Shown here: positions 1-10,024 of the stretch, in pieces
Layout: every line of letters begins with the position of its first letter
How positions within the stretch are numbered: position 1 is the stretch's first letter
DNA from: Neocallimastix lanati (nom. inval.)
Taxonomy: Eukaryota; Neocallimastigomycota; Neocallimastigomycetes; Neocallimastigales; Neocallimastigaceae
DNA: 64,000 bases
NCBI GenBank assembly: GCA_016946835.1
Contig: JACVTC010000200.1
Span: forward strand, 62,001-126,000
Direction of reading: 5' to 3'
Translations under genes and position numbers: made by a program
Notes under the pieces: model-generated
The model's database searches: none
What the model was told of the DNA's origin: nothing
Seen by the model: only the letters and a program-made list of their open reading frames with translations

Positions 1-1194
1 TTATTTACTATAACTAGAATATTAAAGAAATTACTAGTGTTTATCGGTTAAACAATTGAACCGATAAAACTAGAAAAATCTATTTTATTAATATTTTTTA
101 TCATTTTTTATCTAAGATTCATTTTCTAGAAAGAAAACTTGTTTTCTTTAATTTTCTTTAATTTTCTTTAATTTTCTTTTATTTCTAATAATTACTACTA
201 ACAACTGATAACTTAAAATAATTAATTTTCCTGAAAAACTATAAATAGGTGTAAAATTTCATAATAAAATATTTTTACTTGTGCTTTTATTAATTAATTT
301 TAAAGTAATTTAAAATATTACAATAATTAATTAATAAAATAATAATTTACATTTTTACTAATAAAAAAACTTATTTTAATAAAACATATTTTGAATTACT
401 TTAGTGTCGAGAACCTTTTGTGTGAAAAAACCTTAAGACAATCTTAAGTAACATTAAGATTTGTTACAGTAAGTATTTTATGGTATTCATTTTATTATTT
501 CTTATTTCTCCCTAAAATCCAAAATTTTATAAAATGAATTTATATATTTGAATATTTTATAATCACAAAATTTGTATAATAATTATTTTAAATTAGTTAT
601 TATCTAAACCCATTTAAAGCTTTATTTAGTTAAAGTATTATATTTTTTATGAGCCCATTTCATAGTAGGAATCACTATTCAATTATGTTTTTCTGAAATA
701 TTTAAATTTTATTATTTTTAAAATTATTTTATATTAGAGTTCCGATATATAGTCCTTTTTGTCATTTCTTTTTATATAAATATATTATATTGATATGTAT
801 AAATACACGCTAAAATAACTAAATTCTAAATACAGCTTTGTGCTAAAAAAAATGTTTAATATATGATTTCTTAAATCTTTGTATATTATTATATTTTATT
901 TCACATATTCATAGGATGGAAATAGTATATTACATAGTATAATCTTTTATATATAAATATAGTACATTTCTTATAGACCATAGTTTATTTATTAAAATAT
1001 CAAACTATAAATTTAGTTATTAATGTAGAAAGATATTGTTTTAATATGTGTTTATCATGTTATTATAATTTTATGTAAATGTAAATATATTAATAAAAAC
1101 AATTTAAGTGGATGTTTTTTAAAGTAACATAATGAGTAATTTTTTATATATATAATATTTGTTATATTTCAAATTTTATCATATCAATATTTTA
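1..1194. other. AT-rich non-coding stretch with a small hairpin and a short tandem repeat
   Basis: I see no credible gene here. A perfect 9-bp inverted repeat (TTATCGGTT at 41-49, AACCGATAA at 59-67) could form a hairpin. Positions 141-180 hold four copies of a 10-bp unit close to ATTTTCTTTA. The remainder is AT-rich sequence with stops in all frames. It lies downstream of the minus-strand glycosyltransferase relic and may be its 3' flank. Confidence 0.5.
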
Positions 1195-2132
1195 ACATAA
1201 ATCTTCTTTTATACAGATTTTGATAGTTTTAATATAATATTGATCATTATTTGATTCTTTGATAACATAATAATCACCATAGGAAGTATATTTGCATTTT
1301 CACATTGGTGTTTATCAATGTAGTCATTGAAACCAAGGACGTTAATGTTACATTTTTGATTTTCAGCTTTATTGAATATATTTATCTCCAAGAGCTGCTT
1401 TTTTTTTTAAAATTTTTTATATTTTCTTTTAATAAATCTTTCAGTTGATTTAGTATAAAAATGATTTTAATAAACAGAAATATTATAATAAATTTCAAAG
1501 TCAATAGTCCTATTGAATACTTTTTTTTATAAACGTTTACGATAACCCATGCTTTATTTGGAAAACTACGTCTACCTTTTAATGACTCGTAATTATAGTT
1601 TTTAAATTTAATTATAATTTTAACTCCTTTAGAATGTTTAAAATTATCTTTACTTAAAGATCTTTCAATAACTGGTTTATTTTCAAAAAATAATTTTCCG
1701 TTGTCTCCGAGCATTCTCTACTGAACTTTAATTTCATCACATTCAATTGTTTAAAATTTAAAAACATTATTATATTAATAATTAATAGTAAGAAATTAAT
1801 CAATATCAAAGAAAGCATCTCAATTATATTTTGTATAATTATTATAATAATAATAATGATACGCTTTTCCTTGATTTGATTATCTATACTTACTATTCTG
1901 TATAACCGTTCCTTCTTCTATTATATACATCAACAAAACCAATTTTTATATAATTACTAATTATACCTTCTAATTTTTCACCATTTATATCATTATTATA
2001 AGGCAAAATGATTTTATTTATTACTATATTTTGTAAATATCTATTCATTCTCGTATATAGAGATTCTCACTTTTTACAATTGCACAAAAAGCAACTTTAG
2101 GATATTTTTTATTATTAATAGTTATATTTTAT
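1195..2132 (-). pseudogene. decayed glycosyltransferase (GT2/GT92-like, 'FCAIVK' type)
   Basis: Read on the minus strand from about 2130 this gives KYPKVAFCAIVKSENLY, then NDINGEKLEGIISNYIKIG and FVDVYNRR. Further on come GDNGKLFFENKPVIER (from about 1710) and VLGFNDYIDKH followed by YGDYYVIKESNNDQYYIK. From memory of the family, this order matches bacterial-type glycosyltransferases that gut fungi also carry (Glyco_tranf_2_4 / GT92-like). The reading needs several frame changes. A TAG at 1718-1720 falls where the family pattern suggests Trp, and one frameshift lies near 1280. The two short ORFs at 1209-1391 and 1382-1714 are pieces of this relic and not separate genes. Sequence seen directly; family assignment recalled, not searched. 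Confidence 0.72.
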
Positions 2133-2249
2133 TTAGATTTATATTTTTTGAATCATAATTATTACTATTATTACAATTTTTGAAAAATTAGTATAATATA
2201 TAATATTCTAGATAATAATAAAATATAAAATATAAAATATAAAATATAA
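2133..2249. other. short AT-rich spacer between two decayed genes
   Basis: Contains a run of four AAATATAAAAT-like repeats around 2219-2250. It separates the glycosyltransferase relic from the pyruvyl-transferase relic. It could be the remains of a linker if the two were once one fused protein, but I see no preserved coding frame. Confidence 0.35.
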
Positions 2250-2503
2250 AATTTAATAAAAATTCGATGAATAAAACTATTCATGAAATTTTATATTTTG
2301 CCAATCAAGTTTTATTTTTATCCATAAAGAAAGAACGTTATATTATTAGAAACAATAAAACCATGGAGAGATTCTTAAACAATATATTTACAGGTTAATA
2401 TTTCATCAATAACGTCTAACCAATAATTATATCCTTTTAACTTTATTAAATGAATTTCTTTATATTTAGTAAGATATTTAATCATTTCACTATTTAGAGA
2501 ACC
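2250..2503 (-). pseudogene. 3' fragment of a polysaccharide pyruvyl transferase-like gene
   Basis: The minus strand from about 2500 reads YKEIHLIKLKGYNYWLDVID, then EILTCKYIV, a stop, and ESLHGFIVS. After a frame change it reads WIKIKLDWQNIKFHE and another stop. The 'S/E-S-L-H-G' motif after a 'C-x-Y-(I/V)-(I/V)' segment is the hallmark I recall for the C-terminal part of bacterial polysaccharide pyruvyl transferases, which cap exopolysaccharides. At least two stops and one frameshift make it dead. The N-terminal part is missing: a D-family LTR starts exactly at 2504 and retrotransposon sequence fills the space upstream. It lies in the same direction as the glycosyltransferase relic, suggesting a former polysaccharide gene pair or fusion. 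Confidence 0.62.
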
Positions 2504-2690
2504 TGTTAGAGACAAAATTGTTACATACATTTATTTATATTATTAATTTATATCAACCGATAATTAATTTCTAAGTAAATTAAATAATTTTAACTAAGAT
2601 ATAAAAATATGAAATAAATTTAATGTAAAATATCTCTTAGAAAAAATATATATATCCTTATAATAAATTCATATTTTTATTTTTAATTGG
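2504..2690 (+). repeat. truncated D-family LTR
   Basis: Starts with TGTTAGAGAC and follows the D-element LTR (54082-54349) through the 'ATCTCTTAGAAAA..TATATATCCT' segment with scattered differences. It then loses similarity before the LTR 3' end. It interrupts the pyruvyl-transferase relic, so it inserted into that gene and later lost its 3' part. No target duplication can be scored. Confidence 0.75.
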
Positions 2691-2821
2691 TAAATCCAAT
2701 ATTATTTATTAAAGCTTGATAATATAATGAAATAGAAATTATTATGAATTAAAGTTTGAAAATGTGATGAAATAATTGGGAGTCAAAACTATTTATTGTA
2801 TAAATTTAGATTATTTATATA

Positions 2822-3061
2822 TATTAAACACCAAAAACAAATATTGAGAAAATTAGATATATTTTTAGAATAACATTTTATATATAATACTTAATATTTA
2901 ATTTTATTTATTTTATTTTTTATAATTACAAAAGTGTATGTATTTTTAACAAGGTTACATTTTATTTCTTTTATAATTTTATTTAAATATAATAATATTC
3001 TGATTGGGTAAAATATATTAAAGTCATTATTAAGTATTTATTTTTTTTTTATATTCTAACA
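2822..3061 (-). repeat. solo LTR of family A with 5-bp target duplication
   Basis: A 240-bp minus-strand copy of the A-element LTR (compare 3869-4109), complete from TGTTAGAATA to GGTGTTTAATA. It is flanked by ATATA on both sides (2817-2821 and 3062-3066). A complete LTR with matching duplication and no internal region is the product expected from LTR-LTR recombination of a once complete element. Confidence 0.92.
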
Positions 3062-3868
3062 ATATAATTTTATTGTAATAATTTTGAATAATTTGATATA
3101 TGATTTAATTAAATTTTTTTTTATTATAATATATATATATTTTTTAAATAAATTTTGTTTATATTGTATATGTCCTTTAATTCGTGTATCAAATTAAACA
3201 ATATAGGATATTTAAATTTATTGGGTACTATTAATAGTAACAAATTTTGTTTTGTTCATATATATTACTGTTTATATTAAAATTACTTAGTTTATACCTG
3301 TGAATGTACTTGATCGCTTCTATTATATATTAACTTAATTTAGTTATGATTTATTTTCATAAATATAAAATTTATAGTGTTTTTACTTAATTTAATATAA
3401 TTAAAATATGAATATCGAGTTTTTATTGAATATTTTATTATTATTGGTGCTTTTAATTGCTTTGTAATTCATGGATATATTATTATAGCTAAGATATAAT
3501 GGTCGCTTTTGCTCATTTGTATTGTTTAGTAATATAAATTATTCATCTTTATTAAATATTTATATTAAATTTTAATATAGGTACAAAATTATTTTTAAAA
3601 AGATAAACGTGATATAAGTATATAATTTTTGTTTATATTAATTTAATTTAAATGTTGATTTTAGAAACAACATAATTCTACATAAATTTTTAGGATATTT
3701 TAATTTAATAATATATGTTTTTATAATATTTTCAGGTTAACATTTTATTAACTGATAATTATATTTTCAGTTTAATAATATTTATTAGTTATTTGCCTAT
3801 CAAATTTTTATTTAATTATTTCAATTGATTTATCTTATTATTTTAAGATCAATTAATTTCTTTATTAT
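3062..3868 (-). mobile_element. internal leader remnant of an older minus-strand copia element (F family, D-like)
   Basis: Positions about 3140-3360, read on the minus strand, resemble the D-element leader at 54945-55140, including the segments around GGGTACTATTAATAGTAAC and ATATGTCCTTT-ATTCG. Nearer the A insertion lies a bulged hairpin unit (3734-3755, minus strand, starting CAGTTAA and ending TTAACCTG) like those of the F leader on the other side of element A (10274-10388). So F was split when A inserted at 3868/10266. No gag-pol frame survives. Confidence 0.65.
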
Positions 3869-4109
3869 TGTTAGAATATAAAAAAAAAATAAATACTTAA
3901 TAATGACTTTAATATATTTTACCCAATCAGAATATTATTATATTTAAGTAAAATTATAAAAGAAATAAAATGTAACCTTGTTAAAAATATATACACTTTT
4001 GTAATTATAAAAAATAAAGATAAATAAAATTAAATATTAAGTATTATATATAAAATGTTATTCTAAAAATATATCTAATTTTCTCAATATTTGTTTTTGG
4101 TGTTTAATA
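3869..4109 (+). repeat. 5' LTR of copia A
   Basis: 241 bp, TGTTAGAATA...GGTGTTTAATA. Followed directly by the primer-binding site. It lies outside the inverted-repeat arm, so only the left copy of element A retains a 5' LTR. Confidence 0.95.
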
Positions 4110-4138
4110 GATTAAGAGTCTCAGTCTACAACTGAGCT
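4110..4138 (+). promoter_or_regulatory. primer-binding site of copia A (5' half of tRNA-Lys CUU)
   Basis: Begins at the base after the LTR with GATTAAGAGTCTC and continues as AGTCTACAACTGAGCT. The reverse complement reads as the D-arm (AGCTCAGTTG..TAGA) followed by the anticodon arm (GAGACTCTTAATC) of a tRNA-Lys with CUU anticodon. It stops about two bases past the anticodon loop. This fits priming by the 5' half-tRNA, as known for Drosophila copia with initiator Met tRNA. Confidence 0.85.
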
Positions 4139-4363
4139 TAACCATAAGTTAAGTTATAATTTACATAATTAAAATATAAATATATTCATCTTATAAATAA
4201 ATTGAATTAACGCTTTCTTATTTTTAATATTAAAAATCATTTTTATATTTATCAATAATAACATCTAATTTTGAATTATCAAAGAAATAATTTAATTAAT
4301 TATGAATCTACATAATTAACTTTGTTATTTTCATAATAATTAAATCAAAATATATTATCAAAA

Positions 4364-4370
<7 letters not shown>

Positions 4371-4408
<38 letters not shown>
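4371..4408 (+). repeat. poly(A) tract in the copia A leader
   Basis: An uninterrupted run of 38 A in the leader between the primer-binding site and the hairpin array. Shorter A runs occur at about 4590 and 4805. Confidence 0.9.
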
Positions 4409-4410
<2 letters not shown>

Positions 4411-4488
4411 AATTAATGAGGGATTAATACAATTTAATAATATCATTATTCATTCATTGTATATAAAAATATACATATATATTATAGT

Positions 4489-4770
4489 CAGTCAAATTAT
4501 AATTCGAACTGAAAAAATAATATAGTCAGTCAATTATAATTTGAACTGAAAATTAGTATTATCAATAAAGTTTTATATTGAAATAAAATAAAAAAAAAAA
4601 AAAAAATTAATAATAAAATAAAATAATAAAATAGTCAGTCAATTATAATTTGAACTGAAAATCATATGGTCAGTCAAATAATTAATTTGAACTGTAAAAA
4701 TAGTATAGTCAGTCAAATAATTAATTTGAACTGAAAATCATATGGTCAGTCAAATAATTAATTTGAACTG
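4489..4770 (+). repeat. array of six bulged hairpins in the copia A leader
   Basis: Six units at 4489-4511, 4527-4548, 4636-4657, 4671-4694, 4710-4733 and 4747-4770. The last three have the form CAGT-CAAAT-(5-nt loop)-ATTTG-A-ACTG: a 4-bp stem, one bulged A on the 3' side, 5 more base pairs and a 5-nt loop. The earlier units are shorter or carry one mismatch but keep the outer stem and bulge. They lie between the primer-binding site and gag, where retroelement packaging or dimerisation signals usually lie. Function unknown. Confidence 0.85.
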
Positions 4771-5303
4771 AAAATATTATTGTCAATTATTAACAATAAA
4801 ATTAAAAAAAAAAAAAAAAAAACATATATATTTTTAATTCCAATATTAATAAATGTAAATCAAGTATAAATACCTTTTTCAAACATAAAAAACCAATAAT
4901 ATAAATGTTTAATTAAATTAATTTCAAATAGCATAATGAAAAATATTACATTAAAAAATAAGATAAAAATAGAAACCAATCATAATTCTGAAATATATTA
5001 TTTTATAACTTTTTTTTTATTAAGTAATAAATATAACTTAACCAATTATCAAAAAATATATATTATTAAAGTTCATTATAAATTATCAAGGAAATATTAA
5101 ACAATATATATTTCAATTTACATTTATTTAATGAAAATAGAATAAGGTTTTAATCAATATATTAAATATGTATAAATAAACAATCCAGACATACAACATA
5201 TCCCTCATCAATTATTCTTTAAAATTTTGAATAAAAAAAATATTCGCATAATATAAAATATTAATAAATTATTAAAAAATAAATTAATTTAAAATTCTCC
5301 ACA

Positions 5304-8300
5304 ATGGCTAACACAAGAAGAAACAATAGAAATGAAGTAATTACCATTGAAGAACCCATTGACATCAGGCCAACAATTAAATTTAACTACTCTGAAAATT
5401 TTAACAGAGTAGTTGAATTAAATAGTGAAAACTATAATAGATGGAGAACCAAAATCCTTCATCTATTATCAATTAACAACCTAGTTGGCTATATCACCAA
5501 AGAAAAAGTTAAGAAATTAAGGAAGAGAGATATACAAGATGACCTATCTGAGTATATCGAAGATGAATTTGATGACACATTGGTGTATGACAAAAACACC
5601 AATGTAGTTGATATCAATAACGATATCACAACAAAATGGATCGTCCTAAACAGTATTGGAGAAAAAACACAAGACATTGTGCAAGGATCAAATAAAACCG
5701 CCTTTGAATTGTGGAAGATTCTAAAAAGATCTTTTACCAAAAACATCAACACGCGTAAATTAGAACTTAAAACCAAACTCGATAATTTGAAGTATAACCC
5801 AGAAGTGGACATTAATATATTTATTGCTGAACTACAGAACACACTTGATGAACTCGAGAAAATAGATAATGACATTGAATCAAGTGTTAAAGTAGGCATC
5901 TTTAACAGAAGCCTCCCAGAAGAACTCCGTTGGATTAATGTGTTTCAATTTAAAAATGATTGGAATAAATGCAGTGAATATGTTAAGGATGTATTGCCTG
6001 AAATAATCTCTTCAAACCTAAAAGAATCCTTAACAAATAATCAAAATAATAAAAATATATTTTCAATAGAAAATAATACTAACATTAATACAAATAAGAA
6101 AAAACTTACTAAAATAAAAACATCTACTAAAAAGACCAAAAATGGTAGATGTAATTACTGTGGTAAATGGAGCCATTTCTTTTATGACTGTAAAATTAGA
6201 AGAGATGATAAAAATAATAACAAAAGAAGAAAAATTTTCAAAAGAAGAAGAAATAATTTTAAAAGAAAATATAATAAACGTAGAAATTATGCAAATTTCA
6301 TGGAAAAAGAAAGGTACGATACAAGCTATGCCGATTCTTTTACCAAGGATTACAATTCTCAAGAAAACCTTGATATTAATTTTGCCGAAGTAAATAAACA
6401 AAACGAAGAAAATAAACAAAAAGAAATGATGTGTTGGATATTGGACTCCGGCGCATCAATAAATATTACTGGTCATTTAAATAAATTACATAATATTCAA
6501 AAGTGCAATGACAAAGTTTATTTAGCTAATAATCAGGTTATATCAACACAATTTAAAGGAGATCTCATAGGATACATTAGTAATCACAAAATAATCATTA
6601 AGAATGTTTATTACTCACCAAAAATAAATAGAAATTTATTATCAATTGGAAATCTTACACAACAAGGATACAAAATAATTTTCAATAATACTAATAATAA
6701 ATCATATGCACTAATTTATGACGAACACAATCAAAGAATATTATCAATTAAATCGAACCAATCTAATACATTTAAATTTTGGATTTCAACTCAACCATTA
6801 AATTTTCAAAACAACCAACATAATAATAATTTGGTTGAAATCAATTATACACATTTAAAATCAATTGATAAACTAAATTTATGGCATCGTCGTTTTGCCC
6901 ATTTTAATATCAATAGTATCAAAAATAAAATTTTAAAAATCAACATAAACTCAAAGTGCCCTATTTGTAGTTATTCAAAACTTAAAAATAAGCCCTTCAA
7001 ATCATCACATAATAGAGCCAAAAATATATTTCAACTCATACACATGGATCTTATAGGTCCAATACAAAACTCTATCTATGACAATAAATATATCTTAACC
7101 ATTTTGGATGACCATTCAAGATTTGGGTGGACTCTCTTTATGAAGAGTAAATCAGAAACTTTTTATCACTTCCTTAATTGGTTTAATAAAATAAAAAATC
7201 AATTTAACAAAAGAATTCAATATATCCGTACAGATAATGGTACCGAATTTAACAACAAAAATTTCAAACAATTTTGCATTGACTTTGGAATACAACATCA
7301 ATTTACTGTTCCCTACCACCCACAACAAAATGGTAGGATTGAACGATTCAACGGCACTATAATCAATTCTGCAAAGTCAATGTTAAATGACGCAAAACTT
7401 AGCTTACAATTTTGGGAAGATGCCGTCTCTACCTCCAACTACATTCATAATCGAATCCCTCATAAAGGGATAAATAATAAAATTCCATATGAACTTCTAA
7501 CCAATAACAAAGTTGATTATTCAAACATACGTGTCTTCGGATGTAAAGTTTTTTATTACGTTCCAAAACTATTCCGCACCAAATTTCAAAATAACTCATC
7601 TCCTGGCATATTCTTGGGGTATGTTGATAATCCCACAGCATACAAAATTCTTGATATTACAAATAATAAAATTATAATTTCACGAAATGTTGAATTCTTT
7701 GAATTTACATCAGGAAATTCACATTTATCTCATTGCGATAATGACATCTCAAATTTTATTCCCAATAATATAATAAGGAGGAATGATAATACCTACTTTT
7801 ATGATAACACGTATGATATAAACCACGGCAAAGACTTCAATAATACTAACAATAATAATCCGTATTATCAATATAATAACAATAAGTCAAATAATATTCA
7901 AATATTAGACAATAATACTCAAATAAATGAAAATAATATACAAAGTAAAAACATTCAAATAAAAAATAAAAGAACATATAACAAAAGAAGAAACAACAAT
8001 AATAACAACATCAAAAATATTAATAATAATCAAAACAAAGATTATAATAATAATATAGAATCTCAAGATAATAACATTGACAACAACGACAATAATAATA
8101 ACAATAACACAAGTAACAATAAAATTAATAACAACGATAACACAAACAGCAACAACAACACTACCAACAGCAATAATAACAAAATAAACAATAATATTAA
8201 TAAAAACGACAATATGATCACTGTCAGTAATAAAAACAATCATAATAATTCAAATATAGACAGATATAATTCAAACAATAATAAAGATAACAACAATGAA

Positions 8301-9971
8301 CAACGAATCATTAATAACTTAACGAATAACAAATTATTTAACATAGAATCTTCCATACATTTAGGAAAACGAAATAGAAATGAAAACTTCATATTAAATT
8401 CAAATAACAAAAAACAAAAATCATTAAAAGAATTACGAGAACCAAATAATTATGATGATATCTTTAATTTAAATGATAAAAATGAATGGTTAAAATCAGT
8501 CGATAATGAACTCGACAATATGAGAAATCTAAAAGTATATGAAACAATTGATAAAATACCTAAGAACGCAAACTTAATATCATCAAGATGGATTTTCAAA
8601 TTCAAACGAAACTCAAATGGAGAAATAATCAAAAGAAAATCAAGATTAGTAGCAAAGGGATTTACGCAAGAATACGGCATAGATTATAAAGAAACCTTTG
8701 CACCTACCTTAAAACAGGATTCAATAAGAATCTTTACAGCAATTGCCACTCAGAACAATTTTGAAATAAACCAAATAGATATAACTGCCGCCTATTTAAA
8801 TGCTGAATTAAATGAAGATTTGTATATGAAACCACCCAAAGGACATGAAGATTACAATAAGAAATTTTGGAAATTGAAGAAGGCAATATATGGACTGAAA
8901 CAAAGTGGTGCCAAGTGGAATGATAAATTAAATGGCTATCTAATAAAAATTGGATATAAAAGACTTATAAGTGAACCTTGTCTGTACGTTAAATTTAATA
9001 AAGGAAAACTTTTAAGTATGTTAGCTCTATATGTGGATGATATTTTAATATCAGGATCAAAGAAAACAATAGAAAGTGTAAAATTATTAATTGAGAAAAA
9101 GTTCAAAATGAAAGATATAGGTAATGTTGATTATATTATTGGAATAAAATTTATAAAACATAAAAATGGTTACTTTTTACATCAACACAGATATATAGAT
9201 GAATTACTTTCTAAGTTTAATATGAAAAATTGTACACCTCTTAGAATTATGACTCCAATTGAAAATGAAGATCTTAGGAAGGTAAAAGTAGATGAAACAA
9301 AATATAGAAGCATAATAGGAAATTTATTATATCTCAGTATATGTACAAGACCCGACATTATCTTCTCAGTATTAAAAGCAGCTAGAAGGGCAAAGGAACC
9401 AAATATGGAAGACTGGAATAACGTAATGAGAATATTAAGATATTTAAAAGGAACTAAAAAATATGGAATAAATTTCACAAATAATCCGAATGTTAAAGCG
9501 TATGTCGATTCGGATTACGGAGGTGACTTGGAAACTAGACGTTCAACAACAGGATTCTTAATAACATTTGGTGGTGCACCAACAAGCTGGTGTTCAAAGT
9601 TACAAAAATCAATATCGACTTCAACAGCCGAGTCCGAATATTACAGTCTTAGTGAATGCGGTAAACAATGTATATGGTACTTAAATTTATTCGAAGAATT
9701 GAACTTAAATATTAAAAATATTGAAGTAAATGTTGACAATAAAGCAGCTATTTATAACGCTACAAATCAAACTATCAACCCAAAAACTAAGCATGTAGAC
9801 ATTAGGGTTCATTACATAAGAGAAATAGTCAAAGAAAATAAAATCTATCTTAAATATATAAAATCTGAAAACAATCTTGCTGATGGGTTTACGAAGTATT
9901 TAAATGGGACATTAATGGATAAATTTAGAAATTCCTTATTAACAAAAATTGATGATTTATATTTTATTTGA
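5304..9971 (+). CDS. copia A Gag-Pol polyprotein
   Basis: A single 1555-codon frame with all Ty1/copia domains and no gag-pol frameshift. Gag has the N-terminal block FNYSENFNRVVELNSENY, conserved in all four copia families here. A CCHC zinc knuckle (CNYCGKWSHFFYDC) lies at about 283-296. The aspartic protease motif LDSGAS is at about 380. The integrase has its zinc finger from LWHRR and the D,D-35-E residues in HMDLIGP, RTDNGTEF and NGRIERFNG. An Asn-rich linker spans about 840-1010. The reverse transcriptase has YVDD at 1243-1246. RNase H has AYVDSDYGGD and the TAESEYYSLSE block. The ATG follows a leader with no other long frame. Proteolysis of the polyprotein is expected from the family. 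Nothing looks broken, so this copy may be functional. Confidence 0.96.
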   Translation: MANTRRNNRNEVITIEEPIDIRPTIKFNYSENFNRVVELNSENYNRWRTKILHLLSINNLVGYITKEKVKKLRKRDIQDDLSEYIEDEFDDTLVYDKNTNVVDINNDITTKWIVLNSIGEKTQDIVQGSNKTAFELWKILKRSFTKNINTRKLELKTKLDNLKYNPEVDINIFIAELQNTLDELEKIDNDIESSVKVGIFNRSLPEELRWINVFQFKNDWNKCSEYVKDVLPEIISSNLKESLTNNQNNKNIFSIENNTNINTNKKKLTKIKTSTKKTKNGRCNYCGKWSHFFYDCKIRRDDKNNNKRRKIFKRRRNNFKRKYNKRRNYANFMEKERYDTSYADSFTKDYNSQENLDINFAEVNKQNEENKQKEMMCWILDSGASINITGHLNKLHNIQKCNDKVYLANNQVISTQFKGDLIGYISNHKIIIKNVYYSPKINRNLLSIGNLTQQGYKIIFNNTNNKSYALIYDEHNQRILSIKSNQSNTFKFWISTQPLNFQNNQHNNNLVEINYTHLKSIDKLNLWHRRFAHFNINSIKNKILKININSKCPICSYSKLKNKPFKSSHNRAKNIFQLIHMDLIGPIQNSIYDNKYILTILDDHSRFGWTLFMKSKSETFYHFLNWFNKIKNQFNKRIQYIRTDNGTEFNNKNFKQFCIDFGIQHQFTVPYHPQQNGRIERFNGTIINSAKSMLNDAKLSLQFWEDAVSTSNYIHNRIPHKGINNKIPYELLTNNKVDYSNIRVFGCKVFYYVPKLFRTKFQNNSSPGIFLGYVDNPTAYKILDITNNKIIISRNVEFFEFTSGNSHLSHCDNDISNFIPNNIIRRNDNTYFYDNTYDINHGKDFNNTNNNNPYYQYNNNKSNNIQILDNNTQINENNIQSKNIQIKNKRTYNKRRNNNNNNIKNINNNQNKDYNNNIESQDNNIDNNDNNNNNNTSNNKINNNDNTNSNNNTTNSNNNKINNNINKNDNMITVSNKNNHNNSNIDRYNSNNNKDNNNEQRIINNLTNNKLFNIESSIHLGKRNRNENFILNSNNKKQKSLKELREPNNYDDIFNLNDKNEWLKSVDNELDNMRNLKVYETIDKIPKNANLISSRWIFKFKRNSNGEIIKRKSRLVAKGFTQEYGIDYKETFAPTLKQDSIRIFTAIATQNNFEINQIDITAAYLNAELNEDLYMKPPKGHEDYNKKFWKLKKAIYGLKQSGAKWNDKLNGYLIKIGYKRLISEPCLYVKFNKGKLLSMLALYVDDILISGSKKTIESVKLLIEKKFKMKDIGNVDYIIGIKFIKHKNGYFLHQHRYIDELLSKFNMKNCTPLRIMTPIENEDLRKVKVDETKYRSIIGNLLYLSICTRPDIIFSVLKAARRAKEPNMEDWNNVMRILRYLKGTKKYGINFTNNPNVKAYVDSDYGGDLETRRSTTGFLITFGGAPTSWCSKLQKSISTSTAESEYYSLSECGKQCIWYLNLFEELNLNIKNIEVNVDNKAAIYNATNQTINPKTKHVDIRVHYIREIVKENKIYLKYIKSENNLADGFTKYLNGTLMDKFRNSLLTKIDDLYFI

Positions 9972-10024
9972 AATAATATAAATTAAAAATATGACATTTT
10001 AGGAAAGTCATATTTTAGGAGGAA

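Noticed and set aside
408-440. Copy of the D LTR end plus flank at the left edge
   Set aside because: The reverse complement shares about 15 bases (TTTTTCACACAAA..GG) with 60105-60120, but nothing on either side matches, so chance is the better explanation.
7905-8243. 112-codon hydrophobic minus-strand frame (mirror 50810-51148)
   Set aside because: It is the antisense of the Asn codon repeats in the copia A linker (AAT/AAC read as ATT/GTT), an artefact of repetitive codons.
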